A DNA stretch of 64,000 bases from Bimuria novae-zelandiae CBS 107.79 (Eukaryota > Ascomycota > Dothideomycetes > Pleosporales > Didymosphaeriaceae). Under the pieces are notes generated by a model, which was not told the DNA's origin, ran no database searches, and saw only the letters and a list, made by a program, of their open reading frames with translations. Where the stretch lies: assembly GCA_010015655.1 (NCBI GenBank), contig ML976760.1:1-64000 (forward strand), in the 5' to 3' direction. Positions within the stretch are counted from its first letter, which is position 1. Every line of letters starts with the position of its first letter. The translations under genes were made by a program, and so were the position numbers. Of this stretch, positions 9,951 to 21,340 are shown one piece after another.

Positions 9951-12234
9951 TTAGTAGGCTGCAGAGGTAGGAGGCGAGGGAGTGATTGCTGGGTACTCCG
10001 GCATCCGAGCGCTGTCGTCCTGGAACAACACTTGTGACAACTCCATCAGTTTGACCAGAAGAATGCGGATTCCGTCGAGGGGAAGCGGATCGCACTTCTG
10101 ATCGACTTGCGGCGAATTACTCCGAGGATCCTTCTCAATCGAGGTGTATCCGTCATCCGGGAGGAACGTGCTGACGCTATCTGCCCAGGAAGCGCACTCG
10201 CCTGTTTTAAGTAGTTCGAGTTCCGCTAGGTGTGTTCGCCATTCGTTGTGGTAGACGTTGAGTCCCCAGCAAGGCTCGTCCATTCCAGGATACCACATAC
10301 AGACGCAGTCGAGCTTGTATCCAGTCTTCGCGATGTCGAAAGTGTAGATTCTGTCCAGACGACCCGTCACGAGCTTCAAGGAAGAGCTGACGTTGAAGTC
10401 AACAAACCGAGCTTTCGACGCAGTGTCATATCTCGGCTTGACTTTCACTTGCTCGGCGAACTGGCGAAGAGCCGTGGGGACGATTTTGGCGCTGACGGTG
10501 TCCATCGATGTCAGGCTGAACTGCCACCCCTTGCCCCTATAATACTTGTCAGCAAATTCCCTGCATATGAAGTTGTCGGCAACCACAAAACAAAGCTTGC
10601 ATAGGGAATTGCCGCCCAATGTCGTGCGTTTCACTTACTCTCCCAGCTCCAAGAGCTTAATGTCCAGATTCTCTTTAGGCGCGGTGCGGCCTGAAGCCAA
10701 GCGGTAGAAGTTTAGATGTGCTTTCTCATAAAGACCATCCTCATCCATCATCCAGTGTATTTGCACGACGTAGTTCGACGCCGTATGGTTGGGGTCTATG
10801 AAGACCCACGAACCGCGCAATGTAGGATACCACGTCATCTCCGCAAGTGTCTGAGGTACCATATTGCAGCTAACGCCAGTAGTGGGTGAGGCTGGTTTGA
10901 GCAGGTGTTTGGCGGCCACGAGGCGAGCAAGCAGGTTGTCACCGCCCTTGTCGTCTACAAGCCTGCATAAGGTTTAGCGAAAAAAATGTAGAGGGAATGG
11001 TGCGATACGAACCAGTTTTTGACCACACAGTCTAGCTCCTGCTTAGTGATGATATCGTTTAGGAAATCTTCCCACGATTGTTTCGTCCCGATCGCTGATA
11101 TGTTCTTCCGCAAGGCAAGACAGCCTACCCGAATAGACAAATCATAGTAGCCTTTCTCATACCGGGCAAGGTCGAGAGCGCGCTGAATCTCACTCTGTAT
11201 CTCAAGATGCTGCTCAGGTTGAAGATCTTGCCAGTAATCAGTAGCACTATGCATGATCGCGCAGCGCAGCAGACGAGGAGCGACAGGGTGTGTGACACGG
11301 TTGGGCCACCATGCCTCAGCCCTCTCGTAGACAACACCGTCCTTCCGACTCTCCCTTAAGTCCAAGAGCTTATACTTTGGATAAACGGCTTTGTTGTTCC
11401 AGATCGCGTACGCCTTCTCGCACAAGACACGGAGGTGTTGTTCGGCCGATTTAGCGTTATTGATGTCCGAGCCACGTATCTCGAGCTGGTGCATGCCCAC
11501 TACGACCCGTCAGTACTGCGTGTTGATAAAGGGTTCTGAAAGACACTTACCAGGTACGATGAATACTTGGTCCTCCATTCGAATTGAGTCGAGCTTTTCC
11601 AGGGTGGGGCCGAATGCGTCCTTCATCGTCACATTTGCTTCACGTAAATCGTTCGGCCAGTCAAAGGTAACCTATCGATCTTCAGTAAGTAAAGTGGCCA
11701 TTTTTTGACTTGAGATCGTACCAAGCTCTTGAACGTTGCTTTCAGCTCTTCAGGCATGTCTTTCGTGAACTGCTTTTCCTGTTCATCTTGCTCTCTCTGA
11801 GTGTATTCATCAAGCCAGTTCTTTCGATCGTAAGCCTGAATCTTGGCCCACGCAGTCGTCTCCGGAGTTTTGGATACGGAGTAACGAATCCACTCTTCAA
11901 CCTTCTCGACCGCTTTGTCCAGGTTACTGCCGGAGCCGTACACCTCGAATTTGGTGATGATAACTCTATGTGGCGCGATGTCAGGTAGAGGAACGACCTC
12001 ACAGCCAGTATCGCGCTTCCACTCGTCCGTGAGTCGCTTGCGCTCAGTAGCCAAAGTTTGGCGATGGAATTCGGGGGGCACGGTGATGACGCGGCTCGGA
12101 CGCCTACCGTCACGACTGCTGTCTTCATTCGAATGACCGCGACCTCGGTAGAAGCCGCCGCCTCGATTGGTGCCGCCACGATCGGTGCCACCACACATGT
12201 TATCGCCGCGAATGGTGCCTCCGCGTGAACGCAT
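9951..12234 (-). CDS. uncharacterised fungal protein with RGG-rich N-terminus
   Basis: Five exons (12234-11722, 11671-11551, 11499-11013, 10962-10639, 10536-9951) give 676 residues; all junctions keep frame and use GT-AG introns of 49-102 bp. The first 35 residues are RGG/RG repeats (SRGGTIRGDN, DRGGTNRGGGFYRGRG), typical of RNA-binding proteins. Residues about 75-110 (CEVVPLPDIAPHRVIITKFEVYG, then an amphipathic helix) have the length and hydrophobic pattern of a KH-like fold; this is inference. The remainder, with several WYP/W-rich strands, I cannot assign. The last intron has two in-frame acceptors 24 nt apart; I chose the distal one (exon start 10536) because GCTGAC lies just upstream as a branch site. 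A role in RNA metabolism is a guess from the RGG box. Confidence 0.75.
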
Positions 12235-14214
12235 TGTGGGTCAATGGTTTCCTCCGGCAATCCTACTCCATGTTAGCTGTCTTTGCAGTAGCCGGAAGGG
12301 TTGCACGTACGTCCGAGATAAGTTCCGCTGTGTTGTTCCCGTGTATATGTGCAGAGTTGTCGAGAGAGTGTGGTGGAGAGATAAAGTCGACGCTCTGGCG
12401 GAAATTTATGGTGAGGGGCGCAAACGGAGAAGGCACGATGATGTCTCCCGATAATGTCGCCGGGGAAACAACCTCGCAAGATGCCTAAAACAAACCACGG
12501 GTTACCGTCAATGCCACAGCTTCGAGTCGAAGATCTGGCGGTGAGCCACGACAAGGATCTTAGGGATTTGACAGGTCGCGTGACATGCTCGAGAGTAGTA
12601 TTGGGCGATGGACGAATGCCGGCAGACTAATCGGTAGGGGTTTAAGCAACGAGCTTTAACGGAGCAGAAATTACTACGTAATTTCGTCTAGTAGGCTTAG
12701 TGAGTCGTTATCGTCATAAAGTCTGATCGTCGCTGCTAGTTTGTTGCTTCGAGTAAAGGCACCTGATTGGGTGAAAGAGAGAGAAAGTCGTAACTCTTCG
12801 ATTGTAGCTAGATACCTTGACCGAAATGGGCAGTAGGTGCGCCATGCTACCTCAGGATGCATAGGGCGATCGTGTCGAGAAAGGTTTCAAGAATTTTTGT
12901 GCTAAAGCTCTGGGCACGAAAGTGCATACCACCTGTGATGTAGCTTCCTCGCGTTTTGGGAAGAAGGAGGTGTCTGTATGTGTAGCTCAGGCCAAATAAA
13001 GTTCAAGATTCTTAGAAACGGAGTCGAGAATAGATTCTAAACGTTTTCTTTTCCATTTTCCCTCGGTATCATGCCCAGCTTTCACCTGTTTCTACCGGAG
13101 TTTGGCTGTGGTAGATTTGAAGGTTGCTCGGTAGGCAGAGTTCTACCTAAGAACTCGATCCGCTTGAACAATCACAACAAGAAAACTGATCTTAAGCTAC
13201 AACAAACCATGTAAGCTAGTGTTCAAAGCCAATTCGGACGGTCCGCCGACTGAAAACATCTACCATAGATGGAAAGGACGTTCCAGTATCAATCCTTCAA
13301 CAAGACCAAGGCTTCCAATACCGACTCACTGCAGCATACACAGTGCACCACGGGGATAAGAGCGCACCTCTTTGATTCCTTAGCTCTTTGCCAATTGCTT
13401 GCGCATTGCGATGCCTGCGGTGAACCATTAGTTTGAGGCCGACAGATCGACGGAGAGGGGGAAAAGGTGCTCTGTCTGGAGCGTGACCATCGGACAAACA
13501 GAGCAACAAACGGAGATGGACGAAAGTGGAAAGTAATAGTCTGAGAGAAAACTTGCTCGGAAAGGGAATGGTAAGAGACAGGAACGGTGAGAGCAGGGAA
13601 CAACTGTTGCCACAAGGGAAGTCATTTGCTATTAGCTGTTACCTTCCTATACGGCGCCGCTGCAATGCCAGCACTGAGCTGGAGGCATATGGTGCCGAAT
13701 AGTAAGCAATCAGATTAATTCCGTCACTAAATTTCGTCGAATTAATCGAATTCCCCTGCACCGATGTCCCCATACGCTCAACGACTGCGTGGAGAAAGAA
13801 GAACAGTTTGCCATGAGACAATGTATTCCGTTTGGCGAAAGGCACAGCAGGATTGCGGAGCAAGGAAATTACACAATGTGAGATCGCTCAATAATACAGC
13901 CTCCAGGAAGTAGCTCCCCGCCAATCGAAAACTCGTAAAACAAATAGTAGTTGGTTTAATGTAAGAGCCCTAGAGCTGAAGGTCAATGGAGCACGTGCTA
14001 CCATCGCGCGGAGAAGCACGAGCCACCTCCGGCTGGTTGATTTTCTGAGGAAACATCGACCGCGACCATCATTGAGCCGTCGTCGCCGAACAGCCCATTG
14101 CGCGGCGAAAAGACACCCTCTCCGTCAAAACAACCAACTTACACTCGCTCTTCTATCTTCTGTCATCGGACCGTCGCCATTGACCCCGGGCGCAACGCCC
14201 TTTCCTCACCCATC
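12235..14214. other. about 2 kb without a supported gene
   Basis: It holds only short, composition-driven frames on both strands and no domain or splice-consistent exon series. The right end contains the uL23m promoter. Confidence 0.6.
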
Positions 14215-15004
14215 ATGGAGCTCCCACCAGTCACCAAAAAGATCGTCGCCTTCGGCAGCAAGCAGGTCTTCCTGTACGTCTCTCCCTCTACCTCCGCCTC
14301 TTTAATCCACTTTTCTGACCATATAACCCCCGTCCAGCCCCAAATTCACAATCGCCCTAATCCGCACGCCCCGCCTCTCCCCCTACCACGCAAAATTCCG
14401 CGTCCCGCTCAACTTCTCCAAATTCGATCTCCGCGACTACCTCTTCCACGCGTACAACGTGCGCGTGCACTCGGTCCGCTCGCTCGTCAAGCAGCTCCCG
14501 GTGCGCGACACAACCGCCCAGCCGCGCCACTGGTTCCGCCCCGAGAGCGAGAAGTACATGACAGTCGAGCTGGAGCGGCCGTTTGTGTGGCCCGAGGACC
14601 CGTCCGACTGGACGCCCTGGGGCAACGAGGAGAAGAGGCAGAACACGAGGCAGAGCTTGCAGGCGCAGGGTGTGCGGGATGCGGAGAATCAGAGGGAGGA
14701 GGCGCGCGAGCTGAGGAGGCAGGCTGTGAGGGTGCTGCAGGGGAAGGGGCCGAGAGAGGTGGGTGGTGAGAAGGTGAAGGAGAAGGAGGCGGAGATGGCG
14801 AGGGAGGAGGCGGAGAGGATTGCGGAGATGGCGGTCAAGGAGAATGAGGATGAGGAGACGGAGGCTAAGAGGTTGGAGGAGGCTGCGCTGAAGGAGTGGG
14901 AGGCCAAGCGCACGCCGCAGATTTTTGGGAATGAGCTTTTGGATACGGAGAACTTTGCTAGCCTGAGGGTTACCAAACCGAAGGAGGAGGAGGAGGCGCA
15001 ATAG
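14215..15004 (+). CDS. mitochondrial ribosomal protein uL23m
   Basis: Two exons (14215-14273, 14338-15004) encode 241 residues. The splice joins VFLPKFTIALIR, the start of the L23 fold, to LSPYHAKFRVPLNFSKFDLRDY and the LFHAYNVRVHSVRS strand that contacts rRNA at the exit tunnel. EKYMTVELERPFVWPEDP follows, then a long charged helix rich in Glu, Lys and Arg (about residues 140-225), as in fungal mitochondrial versions. An ATG upstream at 14098 opens a different frame and is not used. The family places the protein beside the polypeptide exit of the mitochondrial large subunit. It is the third mitochondrial translation gene within 10 kb. Confidence 0.92.
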
Positions 15005-15455
15005 TTGGCAAAGACGTGGCACTTGTATAGAGGATCTATGGAAAGAGCAACGCCGGGCGTTCCCGATGGGTGGGATTGGTACCGCACTGGTGGGCATTCA
15101 GACTTGTACATTCCATGTAATATACTGTAGGAGGGAAATGCTAGATTGGATGTAGGATATGCAAATGCACAAATTACACTTCTGTCAAAGAGCCATTGTT
15201 CTACTCCAACTACATCTCTCAAACCAGGCCGAAGCCTCGCAGCGCCCACCATGCAATCTCGGGGTATATATATGCTGCCATGCAACCTCCAATACAGACA
15301 AACGCCAACCATGCATTACAAAGGAAAACGCTTGTCCGAAAAGGTCTGACTCAGAAAGAAGTGATCCGGTACATAAGGAATGGGGTATCACTTGATCTCC
15401 TCCCGCCAGCCTCTCTTCCCCACACCGCCTCCCTCCCCGCTGAGCCCACGCGTAC
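15005..15455. other. short intergenic region between convergent genes
   Basis: 451 bp between the stop of uL23m and the stop of the TBC gene. No gene or notable repeat seen. Confidence 0.6.
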
Positions 15456-18400
15456 TCAACCGCGCCACAAGCTCTCCTCCTCAACCGGCATCGGCGTCCT
15501 CGCCGTCAGACTCTCCAGACTCTGATTCAACGCCTCAGCATCCTCTTCCTCCTCGCTCCTCCTCGTCGCACTACTCAGCGGCGTACGCATCGGACTGGTC
15601 TGCGCGCTCAACCCAGCATCCAAACTCGCCTCGATACTCGGCGCCTGCTTAGCCCGCACCTCCCCATTCTGCAGTGCCTTCTCTAGCGGGACCTCGAGCT
15701 CCGGGAGCTTCGAAGCGCGGCTCTGCGCGCGCTCCAGCCTCGCTTCTTCGCGCTGCCGCATGAGGCCCTGCTCGTGCGCGACGGCGCGCGCACGCCGCTC
15801 CTCGACGTCCTTGCGCTTGACTTCCTTGTTCAGCGCGTCCGAGGCTTGGATCAGCCCGTCGATGGAGATGGCGTGGTTGGTCATCTGGTGGTTGATATAG
15901 TGGTATATCTCCGCCGGGGTATCGCATTGTAGCAATTGCTTCTCGTTGAGTTTGAGCAGGGCGAGGGCGACTTGGAAGAGAAACGTCGACCCGTCTTGCA
16001 TGCACAGGACGACGTCCCATACTCTGTAGAGCGCCTCGGCGGAAAGACAGTCTGTGAAGACAGAGAGGAACCATTGGAATGTGAGGGCTTCCAGCTCGAT
16101 TTCGAGCAGTTCGAGGTGCGCTGAGAGCTTCGGGAGGAGCGTGGCGACGTACTCGCGGAGTACAGACTGGTCGGCGCGCGAGGTGAGGAGGTTCTGATCG
16201 TAGTAGTTCTGCGGGAGGATGTTCTCGATCATGGTAGCGAGGACCCAGAATGCATCCTCCGCCGTCGGCATAATGAGGAGAAGGCAAGCCGTGATGAGGT
16301 TCATGCCCTGGCAGTAGCCTACTTCAGGGTTGCGGCGCGAGTATGCCAGGAGGACTTCGTAAAGTTTGTGCACTCCGGGGCCCTTACGGAAGAAGATATT
16401 GTCCGTAAGCGTACGTGTGATATCCATTTGAATCTGGGTGACGATCGACGGGTTGTCTTCGCCATTGTTGACGAGGTCCTCGTAGTAGCCGGGGATGCGG
16501 AGCGCAGAGGCGCCACTGCACTCGGCCCAGATTTTTGCGCGATACGTGACTGGGATACCTCCGAGCACGAGTCGACGGAATTCTTGCCACTTCGCACGTC
16601 CGACTTTACCTTTGTTGCCGAGACCTGCGACACCGACGAGCTCGCCGTCGGCAAGTTGGCTCTCTGGCATGTCAACGAGCGCCTTGCCTCGGCCTTCTCC
16701 AGCACTGACGGCATCACCCTGTCGCTTGCGTTCGGCGCGGACTTTGCGTAGGAACTCATTCCACTTGACTGTCTTTTCTTTTTGCAGGTTATCGTGGAGC
16801 TCCGTGAGCTGCTCAAGTAGCGCCTTCACAGGGTCTGCTTGCGGAGGCAGAGGACTGATAGGAGAGGTCGGACCTGATGGTGTAGAGATTGAGAATTCTC
16901 CTCTAGCGGACACTGTTCGAGAAGGAGACGGTTCCGGATTCGTACTGACAGATGGCATAGATCCTCGCTTCGCAACTATGACTTGACTCAGCTTTGGCGC
17001 CAGTATTTCAGCTTCTGCCGACTCGACTGTCGTGATGGGGCCTGACGCGGGAGTGTGCGATAGAAGCTCCGTAGGGTGGGTAGCGAGCTTGAGATAATCG
17101 GCCCATGTCTTGGTGGGTACCTTGCTCAATCGTTCCTCCGAGCTGCTGCTGTCGGGACGCGATGGCGAGGGTGAGGCGTTGGCCCGAGTCGGCTGAAGAG
17201 TATCTGTATCTCCGTTGTCTTCTAGGCCCATGTTTTGGAGTGTGGAACGATGGTCCCCGAGAGACTCGACGTTGCTGCTGCGCTTTTGGTTGACTAAAGC
17301 GGCGGCTGCCTCACTTTGGCGCTTCTTCCGTCGTTGGTCGTAGATGAAACCGAACCTATCAGTCAGGTACTCATTGCTGGTCGCAAATCTATTATGATGC
17401 TGTACCAAGGTTGGAGGCCGCGAGTCTTCGGGCAAGATCCTATCCATTTCTACTGGTCCTAGATTGCTCATCCCACGCACAGGCGGCTGGGGGCTTAGGG
17501 TAATGGACCCGGCCTTCGAGGCTTCTCCCGCGATGCTCTTGATTGTTCCGTTGGGACCAAGCACGCGAGCTGCGCGTCGCTGGGCAGCGGTCTGGCCAGA
17601 CTTTGTGGACCCAGTTGTCCTGGCGGAGTCGATGGAAGGAGTTCTGTCAGCGGGATCGGTCGTGGCGGCCTTGCGGCCTCGTACAGCGTTGGCTTTGTCG
17701 GACCCGCGTGCAATCAAATTGTTGCCAGCGACCATTTTCAGCGTCCAGTTCATGATTGATCCTGACGATCTCCGAGACGACTGGTCCGATTGGATATGGT
17801 CCTGGCTCTGCAGACGCCGCAGCGTGGGAACCGCACCTTGCTCTTCGCTCGGCGGGACGAACAGATTATTGCTGATGGGCTTGCGAGGGGCCTTCGTTCC
17901 GCTCGAGGCTCGGGATCGCGTCTGGACCGACACGCTTTCTGCATCTCTGTCAATCAAGCTGGCCACAGAAGGGGCTCTGCTGCTCTTCCTACTCGTTCCG
18001 CTGAAAAGGAAGCTCTTCCAGTTCCCACGTCCTGTCTCCCTTGGTATCTCGGAAACCGAGCTGACTGATGCGCCGGCCAGTTCCTGTACATTGGTGCCTG
18101 AGTCGAAACCTAGAGCATCGGGCTGCTCAGCAATCTCGTCCTCCATAGCTCGAGCGAGGCGTTGTTCCATGGGATCGTCGGGGTGTAATCCGGGCAAGTC
18201 GCTCTCGCTGTTTTTCTTCTTGGATCCTGCGAGACCATTGCCACTGTCCTCCCGCGCCCGGCTCTTCTCCAGCTCTCGCAGCCTATTTTCAATGTCCATG
18301 TTCGAGACCTCGCACTCCTGCAGCATCTTCCGGAGGATCCTCTCGCGCTCCTCGGCTCTCCGTCGCAAAGCAGTGATCTGCGCGTCTCTCTGTGCTAGGT

Positions 18401-18977
18401 CGCCAGCCATCTGTCTGACCAAGGCGACGGCGCCCTGCTGATCGATCATGTCCTGGATGTTCTGGTCGCTCGCATAGTGGACGTTGCCGGGTATCTTGGA
18501 GGCTTCCGGGGGGTTGTCATCGAACAGCGCAGTACGCCCCCGCCTCGAGCCTGAAGTTGCTACTAGGCTCCCTACAATCTCTTGTGTGGACTTGGTGACC
18601 TTCCTCACCGTCGCCGCCGGGCTGGAGGGTTTGTTGGCTTCTGGTGGCGGGGAGGCAGCTTTGACCGTGTCTGGGGTGCTCCTGGGTATGTTCTCTGCCT
18701 GGTTGTCGCCAGGCTCGGCCGCACCGACGGCAGTGCGGAACCAGCCATTGACACGCGACTGCACGGGCGACGAGTCGGGCGTGGGGGAGAGCGAGGGGAA
18801 CGAGGTCAGGCTCTTGTCGTCGGCGGCGGGCGAGGGTGTGCGCCCCAAGGACGTATTGGACGCGCGCTTGAGAGGCCTGACGCGCACCGTGCCGGCCCTC
18901 CTGCCGTTGGAGGCGTGCGAGTTCTGTGAGCATGTGCGCACGAGATCAACTGTGCCGAGGGTGTCGGACGCCGCCAT
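15456..18977 (-). CDS. TBC-domain Rab GTPase-activating protein
   Basis: A single 1173-residue exon. The TBC domain starts near residue 800 (GGIPVTYRAKIW) and carries both catalytic fingers: the arginine of IQMDITRTL (about residue 848) and the glutamine of GYCQGMN (about residue 887), so it should be an active GAP. The N-terminal 800 residues are mainly disordered and Ser/Pro-rich, with a coiled coil at about 190-250 (LAQRDAQITALRRRAEERER) and a basic KWNEFLRKVRAERKRQ segment just before the domain. A second charged coiled coil follows the domain. The Rab partner cannot be told. A GGT microsatellite lies just 5' of the ATG (19013-19036). It is divergent from the SPRTN gene with 524 bp between starts. 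Confidence 0.93.
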   Translation of the reverse strand: MAASDTLGTVDLVRTCSQNSHASNGRRAGTVRVRPLKRASNTSLGRTPSPAADDKSLTSFPSLSPTPDSSPVQSRVNGWFRTAVGAAEPGDNQAENIPRSTPDTVKAASPPPEANKPSSPAATVRKVTKSTQEIVGSLVATSGSRRGRTALFDDNPPEASKIPGNVHYASDQNIQDMIDQQGAVALVRQMAGDLAQRDAQITALRRRAEERERILRKMLQECEVSNMDIENRLRELEKSRAREDSGNGLAGSKKKNSESDLPGLHPDDPMEQRLARAMEDEIAEQPDALGFDSGTNVQELAGASVSSVSEIPRETGRGNWKSFLFSGTSRKSSRAPSVASLIDRDAESVSVQTRSRASSGTKAPRKPISNNLFVPPSEEQGAVPTLRRLQSQDHIQSDQSSRRSSGSIMNWTLKMVAGNNLIARGSDKANAVRGRKAATTDPADRTPSIDSARTTGSTKSGQTAAQRRAARVLGPNGTIKSIAGEASKAGSITLSPQPPVRGMSNLGPVEMDRILPEDSRPPTLVQHHNRFATSNEYLTDRFGFIYDQRRKKRQSEAAAALVNQKRSSNVESLGDHRSTLQNMGLEDNGDTDTLQPTRANASPSPSRPDSSSSEERLSKVPTKTWADYLKLATHPTELLSHTPASGPITTVESAEAEILAPKLSQVIVAKRGSMPSVSTNPEPSPSRTVSARGEFSISTPSGPTSPISPLPPQADPVKALLEQLTELHDNLQKEKTVKWNEFLRKVRAERKRQGDAVSAGEGRGKALVDMPESQLADGELVGVAGLGNKGKVGRAKWQEFRRLVLGGIPVTYRAKIWAECSGASALRIPGYYEDLVNNGEDNPSIVTQIQMDITRTLTDNIFFRKGPGVHKLYEVLLAYSRRNPEVGYCQGMNLITACLLLIMPTAEDAFWVLATMIENILPQNYYDQNLLTSRADQSVLREYVATLLPKLSAHLELLEIELEALTFQWFLSVFTDCLSAEALYRVWDVVLCMQDGSTFLFQVALALLKLNEKQLLQCDTPAEIYHYINHQMTNHAISIDGLIQASDALNKEVKRKDVEERRARAVAHEQGLMRQREEARLERAQSRASKLPELEVPLEKALQNGEVRAKQAPSIEASLDAGLSAQTSPMRTPLSSATRRSEEEEDAEALNQSLESLTARTPMPVEEESLWRG

Positions 18978-19501
18978 CTCTGTCAGATTGGCGGGCCGGG
19001 ACGCGCATTCGAGGGTGGTGGTGGTGGTGGTGATGGACGATGGCTACTGCACGCGTGCAGCTCGTCGTGGTGTTGTTATGGTGGCGCGGCGCGGTGCAAT
19101 TGTGTATGAGTGAATTGTTGTGCATGCGGAGCTGTATGCGTCATGGGTAGGTGGGCAATGATCGCAAACTGTACACAGCTACGCTTCGTCGCGCTTCCGA
19201 GTCGTTCCACGCGCAGAATTATGCAGGAACAGATTGGTAAGTGGGTAAATAAACCGGCGGGCGAGGGTCGGGCAATAACGTTCGCAAGGGAGGCCAAGGG
19301 TTTTTGTTGCTGGCTTCGAAACAACGTGGGAGCGTTGCAGCCCATCAAACTACGCCTCGCCTCCTGCAACATCGTAGGGCTGCGAGACCCCACCTTGTCT
19401 GCCCGGGAGCCGCCATTCACTCGCCCCGATCCGCTAGCAGCAAGACAATCCCCGAGACTGCGGCTCGAAACACCCCTGGATGACGCTACAACTAATGCGA
19501 C
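18978..19501. promoter_or_regulatory. divergent intergenic region of TBC and SPRTN genes
   Basis: 524 bp between start codons. It contains a (GGT)n microsatellite near the TBC start. I could not identify specific transcription factor sites. Confidence 0.45.
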
Positions 19502-20546
19502 ATGCCCGTTACTGACGAGGACGCTGCCCTCCAGGCCATTGGGACCCTTGAGAACCTCTCGCCGGAGCAGCAGCAGGCCCTGGACGCAATCAACGCAATT
19601 TTGAATGATGGCGAACCGTTCGTTGACGTGCACGTGCTGTTCGGCCATTACAACGTGCTGTATTTCCGCAAGCTCCTCCTTCCCCGTGTCGAGGTTCTTT
19701 GGTCGCCACGTTTGACACTGTAGGCTCCCGTCGCAGACCTGCGCCCGGCAGTGCCTCCTGCAGCTTACTCCTTCCATGCGTGACGTGCAATTTTTGGTGT
19801 TTTCTGACCACCTTCCTGACCTGCATTACCGTAGATGCGTCGGGATATGCGAGCTCTCCAAGGACCCAGCGACCGGGAAATTTACGAGGATCCGCCTCAA
19901 AATGAGCACGCCCCTACTGCAGTACCGACCGAGGTCCGATACTATCAACACGCTGCTCCATGAAGCTATACTGCGTACTTCTTCATTACGACGTCGTGGC
20001 GGCACTCGCGTGGGGATAATGGGACTGGCCATGGCGAAGGCTTTCAGTTGTTGGCGGATGCGATCAACTCCCATGGGAAGTACGAGGTGACCATCTTCCA
20101 CACGTTTCACGATGAGGTGGTGAGTGCTCTTGACGTTTCTTTTGCTCCGCGAAGTGGATACTTACCACACCATGACTCTGCAGGACAGCTACAGAACTCA
20201 TGTCTGGCAATGCAATGGACGGTGCAAGGATCAGCCGCCATACTTTGGCCTTGTAAAGCGCAGTATGAATCGACCCCCAGGGAAATCCGATTCTTGGTGG
20301 GCAAGACATGAGGCCGAGTGCGGCGGAACGTACACGAAGATACAAGAGCCCGCACCGACGAAGAAGAAGGTCGAAGCAATGAGCAAGATGGGAAGAGCTG
20401 GGCGTCAAAAGAACAAGCTGGATGGGTGGCTCAAGCCGAAAGCAAAGCAGAACAACGACAGTAAAGCCCCCGAAGAAATCCAGCAACCTGATGGCGCAGA
20501 CGGCACCTCTGCAAGTGGGAAGCGTAAAGCTGCAAATATCAGTTGA
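19502..20546 (+). pseudogene. SPRTN/SprT-like DNA-protein crosslink protease with a frameshift in the active site
   Basis: Exons 19502-19719, 19835-20119 and 20184-20546 match fungal Spartan-type proteins: LYFRKLLLPRVEVLWSPRL, then CVGICEL, then LLHEAI (the HExxH helix), TSWRHSRGDNGTGH, the HTFHDEV strand, and a C-terminal zinc-binding region with HVWQCNGRCKDQPPYFG and CGGTYTKI. After codon ATA (19968-19970) one base is missing: C at 19971 is followed directly by TGCGTAC, whereas inserting a single A would restore CAT, the second His of HExxH, and the rest of the frame. As given, translation leaves frame at the catalytic site. Either a one-base deletion inactivates the gene or the assembly has an error here; purity of the rest of the sequence favours a recent event or an error. 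The family digests proteins crosslinked to DNA during replication. Confidence 0.85.
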
Positions 20547-21340
20547 CAGGGAATTCTCCCTCTTTGTTTCCATCGATCTCCATTGCTCCTACTTCGCCAA
20601 TACTCCGACTTGTTTGGACACGCAGACGCTTGGAGATGTCCCAACATCAACACAGACCTTGCGTAATCTTTACGAGCCTCATCTGCCGGAACAACGATGC
20701 CGAATCTACAGCATAGTGGATTTATCGGTGTGACAGGGGAACCCGATGCGTGATCGATACACCTGCTACTCGAGCAACAAACAGTGGGAGTGCCCATGTG
20801 GGTTCCAGCAGAATGTCCGTCTCCGTCCTTAATATTTGAAAGGACCTATGTCAGGGAGACATTCGTTTGGAAAACCCGGATCCACGACGTACCTGGAGGT
20901 ATCCGATGCCCTACGAGCGTGGCCACTCTCGAATATCAGAGGCTAACTCCCAAAGCCATAGAGGATGTCTCTGATTAACCCGACCAAATGGGCCTATACT
21001 CCTACGGCTTGCGCGGCGACTGCAATCTCCCTAGGGATAAATGTCACGGCATGGTGGACACGTCCCGAGGTCAAATCTTCTTCACGTGACAGCTCTTGTG
21101 AATTAGTGGATTTCTAATGCTCCGCCTGAACTGCACGAACCAGATTCTGGTAGTTTTAGTGTCACGTTAATTAGCTATTTGCCGAATTTGATGTCCACAT
21201 GGGCATTTTCCACAGAGACTGATTCCTGTCTGTTACGTTCGGCACAATCTGTTCGTCGCATCCCCTCTTGCCTTCGATCGTCGACTTACAAGGCTCACCT
21301 AATCTCTCACGGGTTCAGTTCCTAGCCACAAGCGAGCATA
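20547..21340. other. intergenic region, nothing recognised
   Basis: About 0.8 kb between the stops of two convergent genes. Only short frames without protein character. Confidence 0.55.

Noticed and set aside
14098..14769. 223-residue frame overlapping the uL23m gene
   Set aside because: Wrong frame: the second half is an Arg/Ala/Glu-rich shadow of the uL23m helix.
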